A stretch of DNA of 64,000 nt from Haliclystus octoradiatus. Taxonomy: Eukaryota > Cnidaria > Staurozoa > Stauromedusae > Haliclystidae. A model generated the notes under the pieces. That model worked only from the letters and a program-made list of their open reading frames with translations, was not told the DNA's origin and did no database searches. Below, piece by piece: positions 1-15,344 of this stretch; position 1 is the stretch's first letter, and every line of letters begins with the position of its first letter. The DNA lies in contig OU744453.1 of the NCBI GenBank assembly GCA_916610825.1, positions 2,610,724 through 2,674,723 on the forward strand. The letters run 5' to 3'. The position numbers and the translations under genes were made by a program.

Positions 1-3000
1 TCTGAAATATCGACATTTGACAAAATCGCATGGTACATAACATGTGTACAATTTTTGGAAATATGCCATTTGTGTACAAAAACTTTTTGAAGATTAAATG
101 AAGTTTTTGATCAAAACTTTCACTGAAATTTATCTGCATAGTTTATTAAAGATGTATATACCACATGGAGTAATTTTTATCTGAAATATCGACATTTGAC
201 AAAATCGCATTGTACATAACATGTGTACAATTTTTGGAAATATGCCATTTGTGTACAAAAACTTTTTGAAGATTAAATGAAGTTTTTGATCAAAATTTTC
301 ACTGAAATTTATCTGCATAGTTTATTAAAGATGTATATACCACATGGAGTAATTTTTATCTGAAATATCGACATTTGACAAAATCGCATGGTACATAAGA
401 TGTGTACAATTTTTGGAAATATGCCATTTGTGTACAAAAACTTTTTGAAGATTAAATGAAGTTTTTGATCAAAATTTTCACTGAAATTTATCTGCATAGT
501 TTAATAAAGATGTATATACCACATGGAGTAATTTTTATCTGAAATATCGACATTTGACAAAATCGCATGGTACATAACATGTGTACAATTTTTGGAAATA
601 TGCCATTTGTGTACAAAAACTTTTTGAAGATTAAATGAAGTTTTTGATCAAAATTTTCACTGAAATTTATCTGCATAGTTTAATAAAGATGTATATACCA
701 CATGGAGTAATTTTTATCTGAAATATCGACATTTGACAAAATCGCATGGTACATAACATGTGTACAATTTTTGGAAATATGCCATTTGTGTACAAAAACT
801 TTTTGAAGATTAAATGAAGTTTTTGATCAAAACTTTCACTGAAATTTATCTGCATAGTTTATTAAAGATGTATATACCACATGGAGTAATTTTTATCTGA
901 AATATCGACATTTGACAAAATCGCATGGTACATAAGATGTGTACAATTTTTGGAAATATGCCATTTGTGTACAAAAACTTTTTGAAGATTAAATGAAGTT
1001 TTTGATCAAAACTTTTGCTGAAATTTATCTGCATAGTTTAATAAAGATGTATATACCACATGGAGTAATTTTTATCTGAAATATCGACATTTGACAAAAT
1101 CGCATGGTACGTAAGATGTGTACAATTTTTGGAAATATGCCATTTGTGTACAAAAACTTTTTGAAGACTAAATGAAGTTTTTGATCAAAACTTTCATTGA
1201 AATTGAATTCCATAGTTTATTAAAGATGTATTTATCACATGGAGTAATTTTTATCTGAAATATCGACATTTGACAAAATCGCATGGTACATAAGATGTGT
1301 ACAATTTTTGGAAATATGCCATTTGTGTACAAAAACTTTTTGAAGATTAAATGAAGTTTTTGATCAAAACTTTTGCTGAAATTTATCTGCATAGTTTATT
1401 AAAGATGTATATATCACATGGAGTAATTTTTATCTGAAATATCGACATTTGACAAAATCGCATGGTACATAAGATGTGTACAATTTTTGGAAATATGCCA
1501 TTTGTGTACAAAAACTTTTTGAAGATTAAATGAAGTTTTTGATCAAAACTTTTGCTGAAATTTATCTGCATAGTTTATTAAAGATGTATATACCACATGG
1601 AGTAATTTTTATCTGAAATATCGACATTTGACAAAATCGCATGGTACATAAGATGTGTACAATTTTTGGAAATATGCCATTTGTGTACAAAAACTTTTTG
1701 AAGATTAAATGAAGTTTTTGATCAAAACTTTTGCTGAAATTTATCTGCATAGTTTATTAAAGATGTATATATCACATGGAGTAATTTTTATCTGAAATAT
1801 CGACATTTGACAAAATCGCATGGTACATAAGATGTGTACAATTTTTGGAAATATGCCATTTGTGTACAAAAACTTTTTGAAGATTAAATGAAGTTTTTGA
1901 TCAAAACTTTTGCTGAAATTTATCTGCATAGTTTATTAAAGATGTATATACCACATGGAGTAATTTTTATCTGAAATATCGACATTTGACAAAATCGCAT
2001 GGTACATAAGATGTGTACAATTTTTGGAAATATGCCATTTGTGTACAAAAACTTTTTGAAGATTAAATGAAGTTTTTGATCAAAATTTTCACTGAAATTT
2101 ATCTGCATAGTTTAATAAAGATGTATATACCACATGGAGTAATTTTTATCTGAAATATCGACATTTGACAAAATCGCATGGTACATAACATGTGTACAAT
2201 TTTTGGAAATATGCCATTTGTGTACAAAAACTTTTTGAAGATTAAATGAAGTTTTTGATCAAAATTTTCACTGAAATTTATCTGCATAGTTTAATAAAGA
2301 TGTATATACCACATGGAGTAATTTTTATCTGAAATATCGACATTTGACAAAATCGCATGGTACATAACATGTGTACAATTTTTGGAAATATGCCATTTGT
2401 GTACAAAAACTTTTTGAAGATTAAATGAAGTTTTTGATCAAAACTTTCACTGAAATTTATCTGCATAGTTTATTAAAGATGTATATACCACATGGAGTAA
2501 TTTTTATCTGAAATATCGACATTTGACAAAATCGCATGGTACGTAAGATGTGTACAATTTTTGGAAATATGCCATTTGTGTACAAAAACTTTTTGAAGAC
2601 TAAATGAAGTTTTTGATCAAAACTTTCATTGAAATTGAATTCCATAGTTTATTAAAGATGTATTTATCACATGGAGTAATTTTTATCTGAAATATCGACA
2701 TTTGACAAAATCGCATGGTACATAAGATGTGTACAATTTTTGGAAATATGCCATTTGTGTACAAAAACTTTTTGAAGATTAAATGAAGTTTTTGATCAAA
2801 ACTTTTGCTGAAATTTATCTGCATAGTTTATTAAAGATGTATATATCACATGGAGTAATTTTTATCTGAAATATCGACATTTGACAAAATCGCATGGTAC
2901 ATAAGATGTGTACAATTTTTGGAAATATGCCATTTGTGTACAAAAACTTTTTGAAGATTAAATGAAGTTTTTGATCAAAACTTTTGCTGAAATTTATCTG

Positions 3001-6000
3001 CATAGTTTATTAAAGATGTATATACCACATGGAGTAATTTTTATCTGAAATATCGACATTTGACAAAATCGCATGGTACATAAGATGTGTACAATTTTTG
3101 GAAATATGCCATTTGTGTACAAAAACTTTTTGAAGATTAAATGAAGTTTTTGATCAAAACTTTTGCTGAAATTTATCTGCATAGTTTATTAAAGATGTAT
3201 ATATCACATGGAGTAATTTTTATCTGAAATATCGACATTTGACAAAATCGCATGGTACATAAGATGTGTACAATTTTTGGAAATATGCCATTTGTGTACA
3301 AAAACTTTTTGAAGATTAAATGAAGTTTTTGATCAAAACTTTTGCTGAAATTTATCTGCATAGTTTATTAAAGATGTATATACCACATGGAGTAATTTTT
3401 ATCTGAAATATCGACATTTGACAAAATCGCATGGTACATAAGATGTGTACAATTTTTGGAAATATGCCATTTGTGTACAAAAACTTTTTGAAGATTAAAT
3501 GAAGTTTTTAATCAAAACTTTTGCTGAAATTTATCTGCATAGTTTATTAAAGATGTATATATCACATGGAGTAATTTTTATCTGAAATATCGACATTTGA
3601 CAAAATCGCATGGTACATAAGATGTGTACAATTTTTGGAAATATGCCATTTGTGTACAAAAACTTTTTGAAGATTAAATGAAGTTTTTGATCAAAACTTT
3701 TGCTGAAATTTATCTGCATAGTTTATTAAAGATGTATATACCACATGGAGTAATTTTTATCTGAAATATCGACATTTGACAAAATCGCATGGTACATAAG
3801 ATGTGTACAATTTTTGGAAATATGCCATTTGTGTACAAAAACTTTTTGAAGATTAAATGAAGTTTTTGATCAAAACTTTTGCTGAAATTTATCTGCATAG
3901 TTTAATAAAGATGTATATACCACATGGAGTAATTTTTATCTGAAATATCGACATTTGACAAAATCGCATGGTACATAAGATGTGTACAATTTTTGGAAAT
4001 ATGCCATTTGTGTACAAAAACTTTTTGAAGATTAAATGAAGTTTTTGATCAAAACTTTTGCTGAAATTTATCTGCATAGTTTATTAAAGATGTATATATC
4101 ACATGGAGTAATTTTTATCTGAAATATCGACATTTGACAAAATCGCATGGTACATAAGATGTGTACAATTTTTGGAAATATGCCATTTGTGTACAAAAAC
4201 TTTTTGAAGATTAAATGAAGTTTTTGATCAAAACTTTTGCTGAAATTTATCTGCATAGTTTATTAAAGATGTATATATCACATGGAGTAATTTTTATCTG
4301 AAATATCGACATTTGACAAAATCGCATGGTACATAAGATGTGTACAATTTTTGGAAATATGCCATTTGTGTACAAAAACTTTTTGAAGATTAAATGAAGT
4401 TTTTGATCAAAACTTTTGCTGAAATTTATCTGCATAGTTTAATAAAGATGTATATACCACATGGAGTAATTTTTATCTGAAATATCGACATTTGACAAAA
4501 TCGCATGGTACATAAGATGTGTACAATTTTTGGAAATATGCCATTTGTGTACAAAAACTTTTTGAAGATTAAATGAAGTTTTTGATCAAAACTTTTGCTG
4601 AAATTTATCTGCATAGTTTATTAAAGATGTATATATCACATGGAGTAATTTTTATCTGAAATATCGACATTTGACAAAATCGCATGGTACATAAGATGTG
4701 TACAATTTTTGGAAATATGCCATTTGTGTACAAAAACTTTTTGAAGATTAAATGAAGTTTTTGATCAAAACTTTTGCTGAAATTTATCTGCATAGTTTAT
4801 TAAAGATGTATATATCACATGGAGTAATTTTTATCTGAAATATCGACATTTGACAAAATCGCATGGTACATAAGATGTGTACAATTTTTGGAAATATGCC
4901 ATTTGTGTACAAAAACTTTTTGAAGATTAAATGAAGTTTTTGATCAAAACTTTTGCTGAAATTTATCTGCATAGTTTATTAAAGATGTATATATCACATG
5001 GAGTAATTTTTATCTGAAATATCGACATTTGACAAAATCGCATGGTACATAAGATGTGTACAATTTTTGGAAATATGCCATTTGTGTACAAAAACTTTTT
5101 GAAGATTAAATGAAGTTTTTGATCAAAACTTTTGCTGAAATTTATCTGCATAGTTTAATAAAGATGTATATACCACATGGAGTAATTTTTATCTGAAATA
5201 TCGACATTTGACAAAATCGCATGGTACATAAGATGTGTACAATTTTTGGAAATATGCCATTTGTGTACAAAAACTTTTTGAAGATTAAATGAAGTTTTTG
5301 ATCAAAACTTTTGCTGAAATTTATCTGCATAGTTTATTAAAGATGTATATACCACATGGAGTAATTTTTATCTGAAATATCGACATTTGACAAAATCGCA
5401 TGGTACATAAGATGTGTACAATTTTTGGAAATATGCCATTTGTGTACAAAACCTTTTTGAAGATTAAATGAAGTTTTTGATCAAAATTTTCACTGAAATT
5501 TATCTGCATAGTTTAATAAAGATGTATATACCACATGGAGTAATTTTTATCTGAAATATCGACATTTGACAAAATCGCATGGTACAAAAGATGTGTACAA
5601 TTTTTGGAAATATGCCATTTGTGTACAAAAACGTTTTGAAGATTAAATGAAGTTTTTGATCAAAATTTTCACTGAAATTTATCTGCATAGTTTAATAAAG
5701 ATGTATATACCACATGGAGTAATTTTTATCTGAAATATCGACATTTGACAAAATCGCATGGTACATAAGATGTGTACAATTTTTGGAAATATGCCATTTG
5801 TGTACAAAAACTTTTTGAAGATTAAATGAATTTTTTGATCAAAATTTTCACTGAAATTTATCTGCATAGTTTAATAAGGATGTATATACCACATGGAGTA
5901 ATTTTTATCTGAAATATCGACATTTGACAAAATCGCATGGTACATAAGATGTGTACAATTTTTGGAAATATGCCATTTGTGTACAAAAACTTTTTGAAGA

Positions 6001-6931
6001 TTAAATGAAGTTTTTGATCAAAACTTTTGCTGAAATTTATCTGCATAGTTTAATAAAGATGTATATACCACATGGAGTAATTTTTATCTGAAATATCGAC
6101 ATTTGACAAAATCGCATGGTACATAAGATGTGTACAATTTTTGGAAATATGCCATTTGTGTACAAAAACTTTTTGAAGATTAAATGAAGTTTTTGATCAA
6201 AACTTTTGCTGAAATTTATCTGCATAGTTTATTAAAGATGTATATATCACATGGAGTAATTTTTATCTGAAATATCGACATTTGACAAAATCGCATGGTA
6301 CATAAGATGTGTACAATTTTTGGAAATATGCCATTTGTGTACAAAAACTTTTTGAAGATTAAATGAAGTTTTTGATCAAAACTTTTGCTGAAATTTATCT
6401 GCATAGTTTATTAAAGATGTATATATCACATGGAGTAATTTTTATCTGAAATATCGACATTTGACAAAATCGCATGGTACATAAGATGTGTACAATTTTT
6501 GGAAATATGCCATTTGTGTACAAAAACTTTTTGAAGATTAAATGAAGTTTTTGATCAAAACTTTTGCTGAAATTTATCTGCATAGTTTATTAAAGATGTA
6601 TATATCACATGGAGTAATTTTTATCTGAAATATCGACATTTGACAAAATCGCATGGTACATAAGATGTGTACAATTTTTGGAAATATGCCATTTGTGTAC
6701 AAAAACTTTTTGAAGATTAAATGAAGTTTTTGATCAAAACTTTTGCTGAAATTTATCTGCATAGTTTAATAAAGATGTATATACCACATGGAGTAATTTT
6801 TATCTGAAATATCGACATTTGACAAAATCGCATGGTACATAAGATGTGTACAATTTTTGGAAATATGCCATTTGTGTACAAAAACTTTTTGAAGATTAAA
6901 TGAAGTTTTTGATCAAAACTTTTGCTGAAAT

Positions 6932-8721
6932 TTATCTGCATAGTTTATTAAAGATGTATATACCACATGGAGTAATTTTTATCTGAAATATCGACATTTG
7001 ACAAAATCGCATGGTACATAAGATGTGTACAATTTTTGGAAATATGACATTTGTGTACAAAACCTTTTTGAAGATTAAATGAAGTTTTTGATCAAAATTT
7101 TCACTGAAATTTATCTGCATAGTTTAATAAAGATGTATATACCACATGGAGTAATTTTTATCTGAAATATCGACATTTGACAAAATCGCATGGTACAAAA
7201 GATGTGTACAATTTTTGGAAATATGCCATTTGTGTACAAAAACGTTTTGAAGATTAAATGAAGTTTTTGATCAAAATTTTCACTGAAATTTATCTGCATA
7301 GTTTAATAAAGATGTATATACCACATGGAGTAATTTTTATCTGAAATATCGACATTTGACAAAATCGCATGGTACATAAGATGTGTACAATTTTTGGAAA
7401 TATGCCATTTGTGTACAAAAACTTTTTGAAGATTAAATGAATTTTTTGATCAAAATTTTCACTGAAATTTATCTGCATAGTTTAATAAGGATGTATATAC
7501 CACATGGAGTAATTTTTAACTGAAATATCGACATTTGACAAAATCGCATGGTACATAAGATGTGTACAATTTTTGGAAATATGCCATTTGTGTACAAAAA
7601 CTTTTTGAAGATTAAATGAAGTTTTTGATCAAAACTTTTGCTGAAATTTATCTGCATAGTTTAATAAAGATGTATATACCACATGGAGTAATTTTTATCT
7701 GAAATATCGACATTTGACAAAATCGCATGGTACATAAGATGTGTACAATTTTTGGAAATATGCCATTTGTGTACAAAATCTTTTTGAAGACTAAATGAAG
7801 TTTTTGATCAAAACTTTCATTGAAATTGAATTCCATAGTTTATTAAAGATGTATATATTACATGGAGTAATTTTTATCTGAAATATCGACATTTGACAAA
7901 ATCGCATGGTACGTAAGATGTGTACAATTTTTGGAAATATGCCATTTGTGTACAAAAACTTTTTGAAGACTAAATGAAGTTTTTGATCAAAACTTTCATT
8001 GAAATTGAATTCCATAGTTTATTAAAGATGTATATATCACATGGAGTAATTTTTATCTGAAATATCGACATTTGACAAAATAGCATGGTACGTAAGATGT
8101 GTACAATTATTGGAAATATGCCATTTGTGTACAAAAACTTTTTTAAGATTAAATGAAGTTTTTGATCAAAACTTTCACTGAAATTTATCTGCATAGTTTA
8201 TTAAAGATGTATATACCACATGGAGTAATTTTTATCTGAAATATCGACATTTGACAAAATCGCATTGTACATAACATGTGTACAATTTTTGGAAATATGC
8301 CATTTGTGTACAAAAACTTTTTGAAGATTAAATGAAGTTTTTGATCAAAATTTTCACTGAAATTTATCTGCATAGTTTATTAAAGATGTATATACCACAT
8401 GGAGTAATTTTTATCTGAAATATCGACATTTGACAAAATCGCATGGTACATAAGATGTGTACAATTTTTGGAAATATGCCATTTGTGTACAAAAACTTTT
8501 TGAAGATTAAATGAAGTTTTTGATCAAAATTTTCACTGAAATTTATCTGCATAGTTTAATAAAGATGTATATACCACATGGAGTAATTTTTATCTGAAAT
8601 ATCGACATTTGACAAAATCGCATGGTACATAAGATGTGTACAATTTTTGGAAATATGCCATTTGTGTACAAAAACTTTTTGAAGATTAAATGAAGTTTTT
8701 GATCAAAATTTTCACTGAAAT
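6932..8721. repeat. Higher-order satellite block, copy 1 (ten monomers)
   Basis: Ten consecutive monomers carry a recognisable series of private variants: AAAACCTTTTTG, then GTACAAAAG with AACGTTTTG, then ATGAATTTTTTG, then TTTTTAACTGAAA, then GAATTCCATAG units, then a unit with AAATAGCATGG and ATTATTGG. The same order recurs 4475 bases (25 monomers) downstream. The first four variants also occur from 5321, 1611 bases (9 monomers) upstream. Confidence 0.85.
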
Positions 8722-11406
8722 TTATCTGCATAGTTTATTAAAGATGTATATACCACATGGAGTAATTTTTATCTGAAATATCGACATTTGACAAAATTGC
8801 ATTGTACATAACATGTGTACAATTTTTGGAAATATGCCATTTGTGTACAAAAACTTTTTGAAGATTAAATGAAGTTTTTGATCAAAACTTTCACTGAAAT
8901 TTATCTGCATAGTTTATTAAAGATGTATATACCACATGGAGTAATTTTTATCTGAAATATCGACATTTGACAAAATCGCATGGTACATAACATGTGTACA
9001 ATTTTTGGAAATATGCCATTTGTGTACAAAAACTTTTTGAAGATTAAATGAAGTTTTTGATCAAAACTTTCACTGAAATTTATCTGCATAGTTTATTAAA
9101 GATGTATATACCACATGGAGTAATTTTTATCTGAAATATCGACATTTGACAAAATCGCATGGTACATAAGATGTGTACAATTTTTGGAAATATGCCATTT
9201 GTGTACAAAAACTTTTTGAAGATTAAATGAAGTTTTTGATCAAAACTTTTGCTGAAATTTATCTGCATAGTTTAATAAAGATGTATATACCACATGGAGT
9301 AATTTTTATCTGAAATATCGACATTTGACAAAATCGCATGGTACATAAGATGTGTACAATTTTTGGAAATATGCCATTTGTGTACAAAAACTTTTTGAAG
9401 ATTAAATGAAGTTTTTGATCAAAACTTTTGCTGAAATTTATCTGCATAGTTTATTAAAGATGTATATATCACATGGAGTAATTTTTATCTGAAATATCGA
9501 CATTTGACAAAATCGCATGGTACATAAGATGTGTACAATTTTTGGAAATATGCCATTTGTGTACAAAAACTTTTTGAAGATTAAATGAAGTTTTTGATCA
9601 AAACTTTTGCTGAAATTTATCTGCATAGTTTATTAAAGATGTATATACCACATGGAGTAATTTTTATCTGAAATATCGACATTTGACAAAATCGCATGGT
9701 ACATAAGATGTGTACAATTTTTGGAAATATGCCATTTGTGTACAAAAACTTTTTGAAGATTAAATGAAGTTTTTGATCAAAACTTTTGCTGAAATTTATC
9801 TGCATAGTTTAATAAAGATGTATATACCACATGGAGTAATTTTTATCTGAAATATCGACATTTGACAAAATCGCATGGTACATAAGATGTGTACAATTTT
9901 TGGAAATATGCCATTTGTGTACAAAAACTTTTTGAAGATTAAATGAAGTTTTTGATCAAAACTTTTGCTGAAATTTATCTGCATAGTTTATTAAAGATGT
10001 ATATATCACATGGAGTAATTTTTATCTGAAATATCGACATTTGACAAAATCGCATGGTACATAAGATGTGTACAATTTTTGGAAATATGCCATTTGTGTA
10101 CAAAAACTTTTTGAAGATTAAATGAAGTTTTTGATCAAAACTTTTGCTGAAATTTATCTGCATAGTTTATTAAAGATGTATATATCACATGGAGTAATTT
10201 TTATCTGAAATATCGACATTTGACAAAATCGCATGGTACATAAGATGTGTACAATTTTTGGAAATATGCCATTTGTGTACAAAAACTTTTTGAAGATTAA
10301 ATGAAGTTTTTGATCAAAACTTTTGCTGAAATTTATCTGCATAGTTTAATAAAGATGTATATACCACATGGAGTAATTTTTATCTGAAATATCGACATTT
10401 GACAAAATCGCATGGTACATAAGATGTGTACAATTTTTGGAAATATGCCATTTGTGTACAAAAACTTTTTGAAGATTAAATGAAGTTTTTGATCAAAACT
10501 TTTGCTGAAATTTATCTGCATAGTTTATTAAAGATGTATATATCACATGGAGTAATTTTTATCTGAAATATCGACATTTGACAAAATCGCATGGTACATA
10601 AGATGTGTACAATTTTTGGAAATATGCCATTTGTGTACAAAAACTTTTTGAAGATTAAATGAAGTTTTTGATCAAAACTTTTGCTGAAATTTATCTGCAT
10701 AGTTTATTAAAGATGTATATATCACATGGAGTAATTTTTATCTGAAATATCGACATTTGACAAAATCGCATGGTACATAAGATGTGTACAATTTTTGGAA
10801 ATATGCCATTTGTGTACAAAAACTTTTTGAAGATTAAATGAAGTTTTTGATCAAAACTTTTGCTGAAATTTATCTGCATAGTTTATTAAAGATGTATATA
10901 TCACATGGAGTAATTTTTATCTGAAATATCGACATTTGACAAAATCGCATGGTACATAAGATGTGTACAATTTTTGGAAATATGCCATTTGTGTACAAAA
11001 ACTTTTTGAAGATTAAATGAAGTTTTTGATCAAAACTTTTGCTGAAATTTATCTGCATAGTTTAATAAAGATGTATATACCACATGGAGTAATTTTTATC
11101 TGAAATATCGACATTTGACAAAATCGCATGGTACATAAGATGTGTACAATTTTTGGAAATATGCCATTTGTGTACAAAAACTTTTTGAAGATTAAATGAA
11201 GTTTTTGATCAAAACTTTTGCTGAAATTTATCTGCATAGTTTATTAAAGATGTATATACCACATGGAGTAATTTTTATCTGAAATATCGACATTTGACAA
11301 AATCGCATGGTACATAAGATGTGTACAATTTTTGGAAATATGCCATTTGTGTACAAAAACTTTTTGAAGATTAAATGAAGTTTTTGATCAAAACTTTTGC
11401 TGAAAT

Positions 11407-13196
11407 TTATCTGCATAGTTTATTAAAGATGTATATATCACATGGAGTAATTTTTATCTGAAATATCGACATTTGACAAAATCGCATGGTACATAAGATG
11501 TGTACAATTTTTGGAAATATGCCATTTGTGTACAAAACCTTTTTGAAGATTAAATGAAGTTTTTGATCAAAATTTTCACTGAAATTTATCTGCATAGTTT
11601 AATAAAGATGTATATACCACATGGAGTAATTTTTATCTGAAATATCGACATTTGACAAAATCGCATGGTACAAAAGATGTGTACAATTTTTGGAAATATG
11701 CCATTTGTGTACAAAAACGTTTTGAAGATTAAATGAAGTTTTTGATCAAAATTTTCACTGAAATTTATCTGCATAGTTTAATAAAGATGTATATACCACA
11801 TGGAGTAATTTTTATCTGAAATATCGACATTTGACAAAATCGCATGGTACATAAGATGTGTACAATTTTTGGAAATATGCCATTTGTGTACAAAAACTTT
11901 TTGAAGATTAAATGAATTTTTTGATCAAAATTTTCACTGAAATTTATCTGCATAGTTTAATAAGGATGTATATACCACATGGAGTAATTTTTAACTGAAA
12001 TATCGACATTTGACAAAATCGCATGGTACATAAGATGTGTACAATTTTTGGAAATATGCCATTTGTGTACAAAAACTTTTTGAAGATTAAATGAAGTTTT
12101 TGATCAAAACTTTTGCTGAAATTTATCTGCATAGTTTAATAAAGATGTATATACCACATGGAGTAATTTTTATCTGAAATATCGACATTTGACAAAATCG
12201 CATGGTACATAAGATGTGTACAATTTTTGGAAATATGCCATTTGTGTACAAAATCTTTTTGAAGACTAAATGAAGTTTTTGATCAAAACTTTCATTGAAA
12301 TTGAATTCCATAGTTTATTAAAGATGTATATATTACATGGAGTAATTTTTATCTGAAATATCGACATTTGACAAAATCGCATGGTACGTAAGATGTGTAC
12401 AATTTTTGGAAATATGCCATTTGTGTACAAAAACTTTTTGAAGACTAAATGAAGTTTTTGATCAAAACTTTCATTGAAATTGAATTCCATAGTTTATTAA
12501 AGATGTATATATCACATGGAGTAATTTTTATCTGAAATATCGACATTTGACAAAATAGCATGGTACGTAAGATGTGTACAATTATTGGAAATATGCCATT
12601 TGTGTACAAAAACTTTTTTAAGATTAAATGAAGTTTTTGATCAAAACTTTCACTGAAATTTATCTGCATAGTTTATTAAAGATGTATATACCACATGGAG
12701 TAATTTTTATCTGAAATATCGACATTTGACAAAATCGCATTGTACATAACATGTGTACAATTTTTGGAAATATGCCATTTGTGTACAAAAACTTTTTGAA
12801 GATTAAATGAAGTTTTTGATCAAAATTTTCACTGAAATTTATCTGCATAGTTTATTAAAGATGTATATACCACATGGAGTAATTTTTATCTGAAATATCG
12901 ACATTTGACAAAATCGCATGGTACATAAGATGTGTACAATTTTTGGAAATATGCCATTTGTGTACAAAAACTTTTTGAAGATTAAATGAAGTTTTTGATC
13001 AAAATTTTCACTGAAATTTATCTGCATAGTTTAATAAAGATGTATATACCACATGGAGTAATTTTTATCTGAAATATCGACATTTGACAAAATCGCATGG
13101 TACATAACATGTGTACAATTTTTGGAAATATGCCATTTGTGTACAAAAACTTTTTGAAGATTAAATGAAGTTTTTGATCAAAATTTTCACTGAAAT
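11407..13196. repeat. Higher-order satellite block, copy 2
   Basis: This block has the same ordered series of monomer variants as the block at 6932, shifted by exactly 25 monomers. Only a few substitutions separate the copies, for example AATATGCC here against AATATGAC in the first monomer of the upstream copy. Such order-preserving duplication points to unequal exchange of multi-monomer blocks. Confidence 0.85.
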
Positions 13197-13554
13197 TTAT
13201 CTGCATAGTTTATTAAAGATGTATATACCACATGGAGTAATTTTTATCTGAAATATCGACATTTGACAAAATCGCATTGTACATAACATGTGTACAATTT
13301 TTGGAAATATGCCATTTGTGTACAAAAACTTTTTGAAGATTAAATGAAGTTTTTGATCAAAACTTTCACTGAAATTTATCTGCATAGTTTATTAAAGATG
13401 TATATACCACATGGAGTAATTTTTATCTGAAATATCGACATTTGACAAAATCGCATGGTACATAACATGTGTACAATTTTTGGAAATATGCCATTTGTGT
13501 ACAAAAACTTTTTGAAGATTAAATGAAGTTTTTGATCAAAACTTTCACTGAAAT

Positions 13555-15344
13555 TTATCTGCATAGTTTATTAAAGATGTATATACCACATGGAGTAATT
13601 TTTATCTGAAATATCGACATTTGACAAAATCGCATTGTACATAACATGTGTACAATTTTTGGAAATATGCCATTTGTGTACAAAAACTTTTTGAAGATTA
13701 AATGAAGTTTTTGATCAAAATTTTCACTGAAATTTATCTGCATAGTTTATTAAAGATGTATATACCACATGGAGTAATTTTTATCTGAAATATCGACATT
13801 TGACAAAATCGCATGGTACATAAGATGTGTACAATTTTTGGAAATATGCCATTTGTGTACAAAAACTTTTTGAAGATTAAATGAAGTTTTTGATCAAAAT
13901 TTTCACTGAAATTTATCTGCATAGTTTAATAAAGATGTATATACCACATGGAGTAATTTTTATCTGAAATATCGACATTTGACAAAATCGCATGGTACAT
14001 AACATGTGTACAATTTTTGGAAATATGCCATTTGTGTACAAAAACTTTTTGAAGATTAAATGAAGTTTTTGATCAAAATTTTCACTGAAATTTATCTGCA
14101 TAGTTTAATAAAGATGTATATACCACATGGAGTAATTTTTATCTGAAATATCGACATTTGACAAAATCGCATGGTACATAACATGTGTACAATTTTTGGA
14201 AATATGCCATTTGTGTACAAAAACTTTTTGAAGATTAAATGAAGTTTTTGATCAAAACTTTCACTGAAATTTATCTGCATAGTTTATTAAAGATGTATAT
14301 ACCACATGGAGTAATTTTTATCTGAAATATCGACATTTGACAAAATCGCATGGTACATAAGATGTGTACAATTTTTGGAAATATGCCATTTGTGTACAAA
14401 AACTTTTTGAAGATTAAATGAAGTTTTTGATCAAAACTTTTGCTGAAATTTATCTGCATAGTTTAATAAAGATGTATATACCACATGGAGTAATTTTTAT
14501 CTGAAATATCGACATTTGACAAAATCGCATGGTACGTAAGATGTGTACAATTTTTGGAAATATGCCATTTGTGTACAAAAACTTTTTGAAGACTAAATGA
14601 AGTTTTTGATCAAAACTTTCATTGAAATTGAATTCCATAGTTTATTAAAGATGTATTTATCACATGGAGTAATTTTTATCTGAAATATCGACATTTGACA
14701 AAATCGCATGGTACATAAGATGTGTACAATTTTTGGAAATATGCCATTTGTGTACAAAAACTTTTTGAAGATTAAATGAAGTTTTTGATCAAAACTTTTG
14801 CTGAAATTTATCTGCATAGTTTATTAAAGATGTATATATCACATGGAGTAATTTTTATCTGAAATATCGACATTTGACAAAATCGCATGGTACATAAGAT
14901 GTGTACAATTTTTGGAAATATGCCATTTGTGTACAAAAACTTTTTGAAGATTAAATGAAGTTTTTGATCAAAACTTTTGCTGAAATTTATCTGCATAGTT
15001 TATTAAAGATGTATATACCACATGGAGTAATTTTTATCTGAAATATCGACATTTGACAAAATCGCATGGTACATAAGATGTGTACAATTTTTGGAAATAT
15101 GCCATTTGTGTACAAAAACTTTTTGAAGATTAAATGAAGTTTTTGATCAAAACTTTTGCTGAAATTTATCTGCATAGTTTATTAAAGATGTATATATCAC
15201 ATGGAGTAATTTTTATCTGAAATATCGACATTTGACAAAATCGCATGGTACATAAGATGTGTACAATTTTTGGAAATATGCCATTTGTGTACAAAAACTT
15301 TTTGAAGATTAAATGAAGTTTTTGATCAAAACTTTTGCTGAAAT
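13555..15344. repeat. Satellite block duplicated from the 130-1919 block
   Basis: Ten successive monomers match the variant order of monomers at 130-1919, 75 monomers (13425 bases) apart. The shared order includes the rare pair of a GTACGTAAG/GAATTCCATAG monomer followed by one with GATGTATTTATCAC. Part of this series also occurs at 1920-3000. This is a second, longer-range level of higher-order structure. Confidence 0.8.
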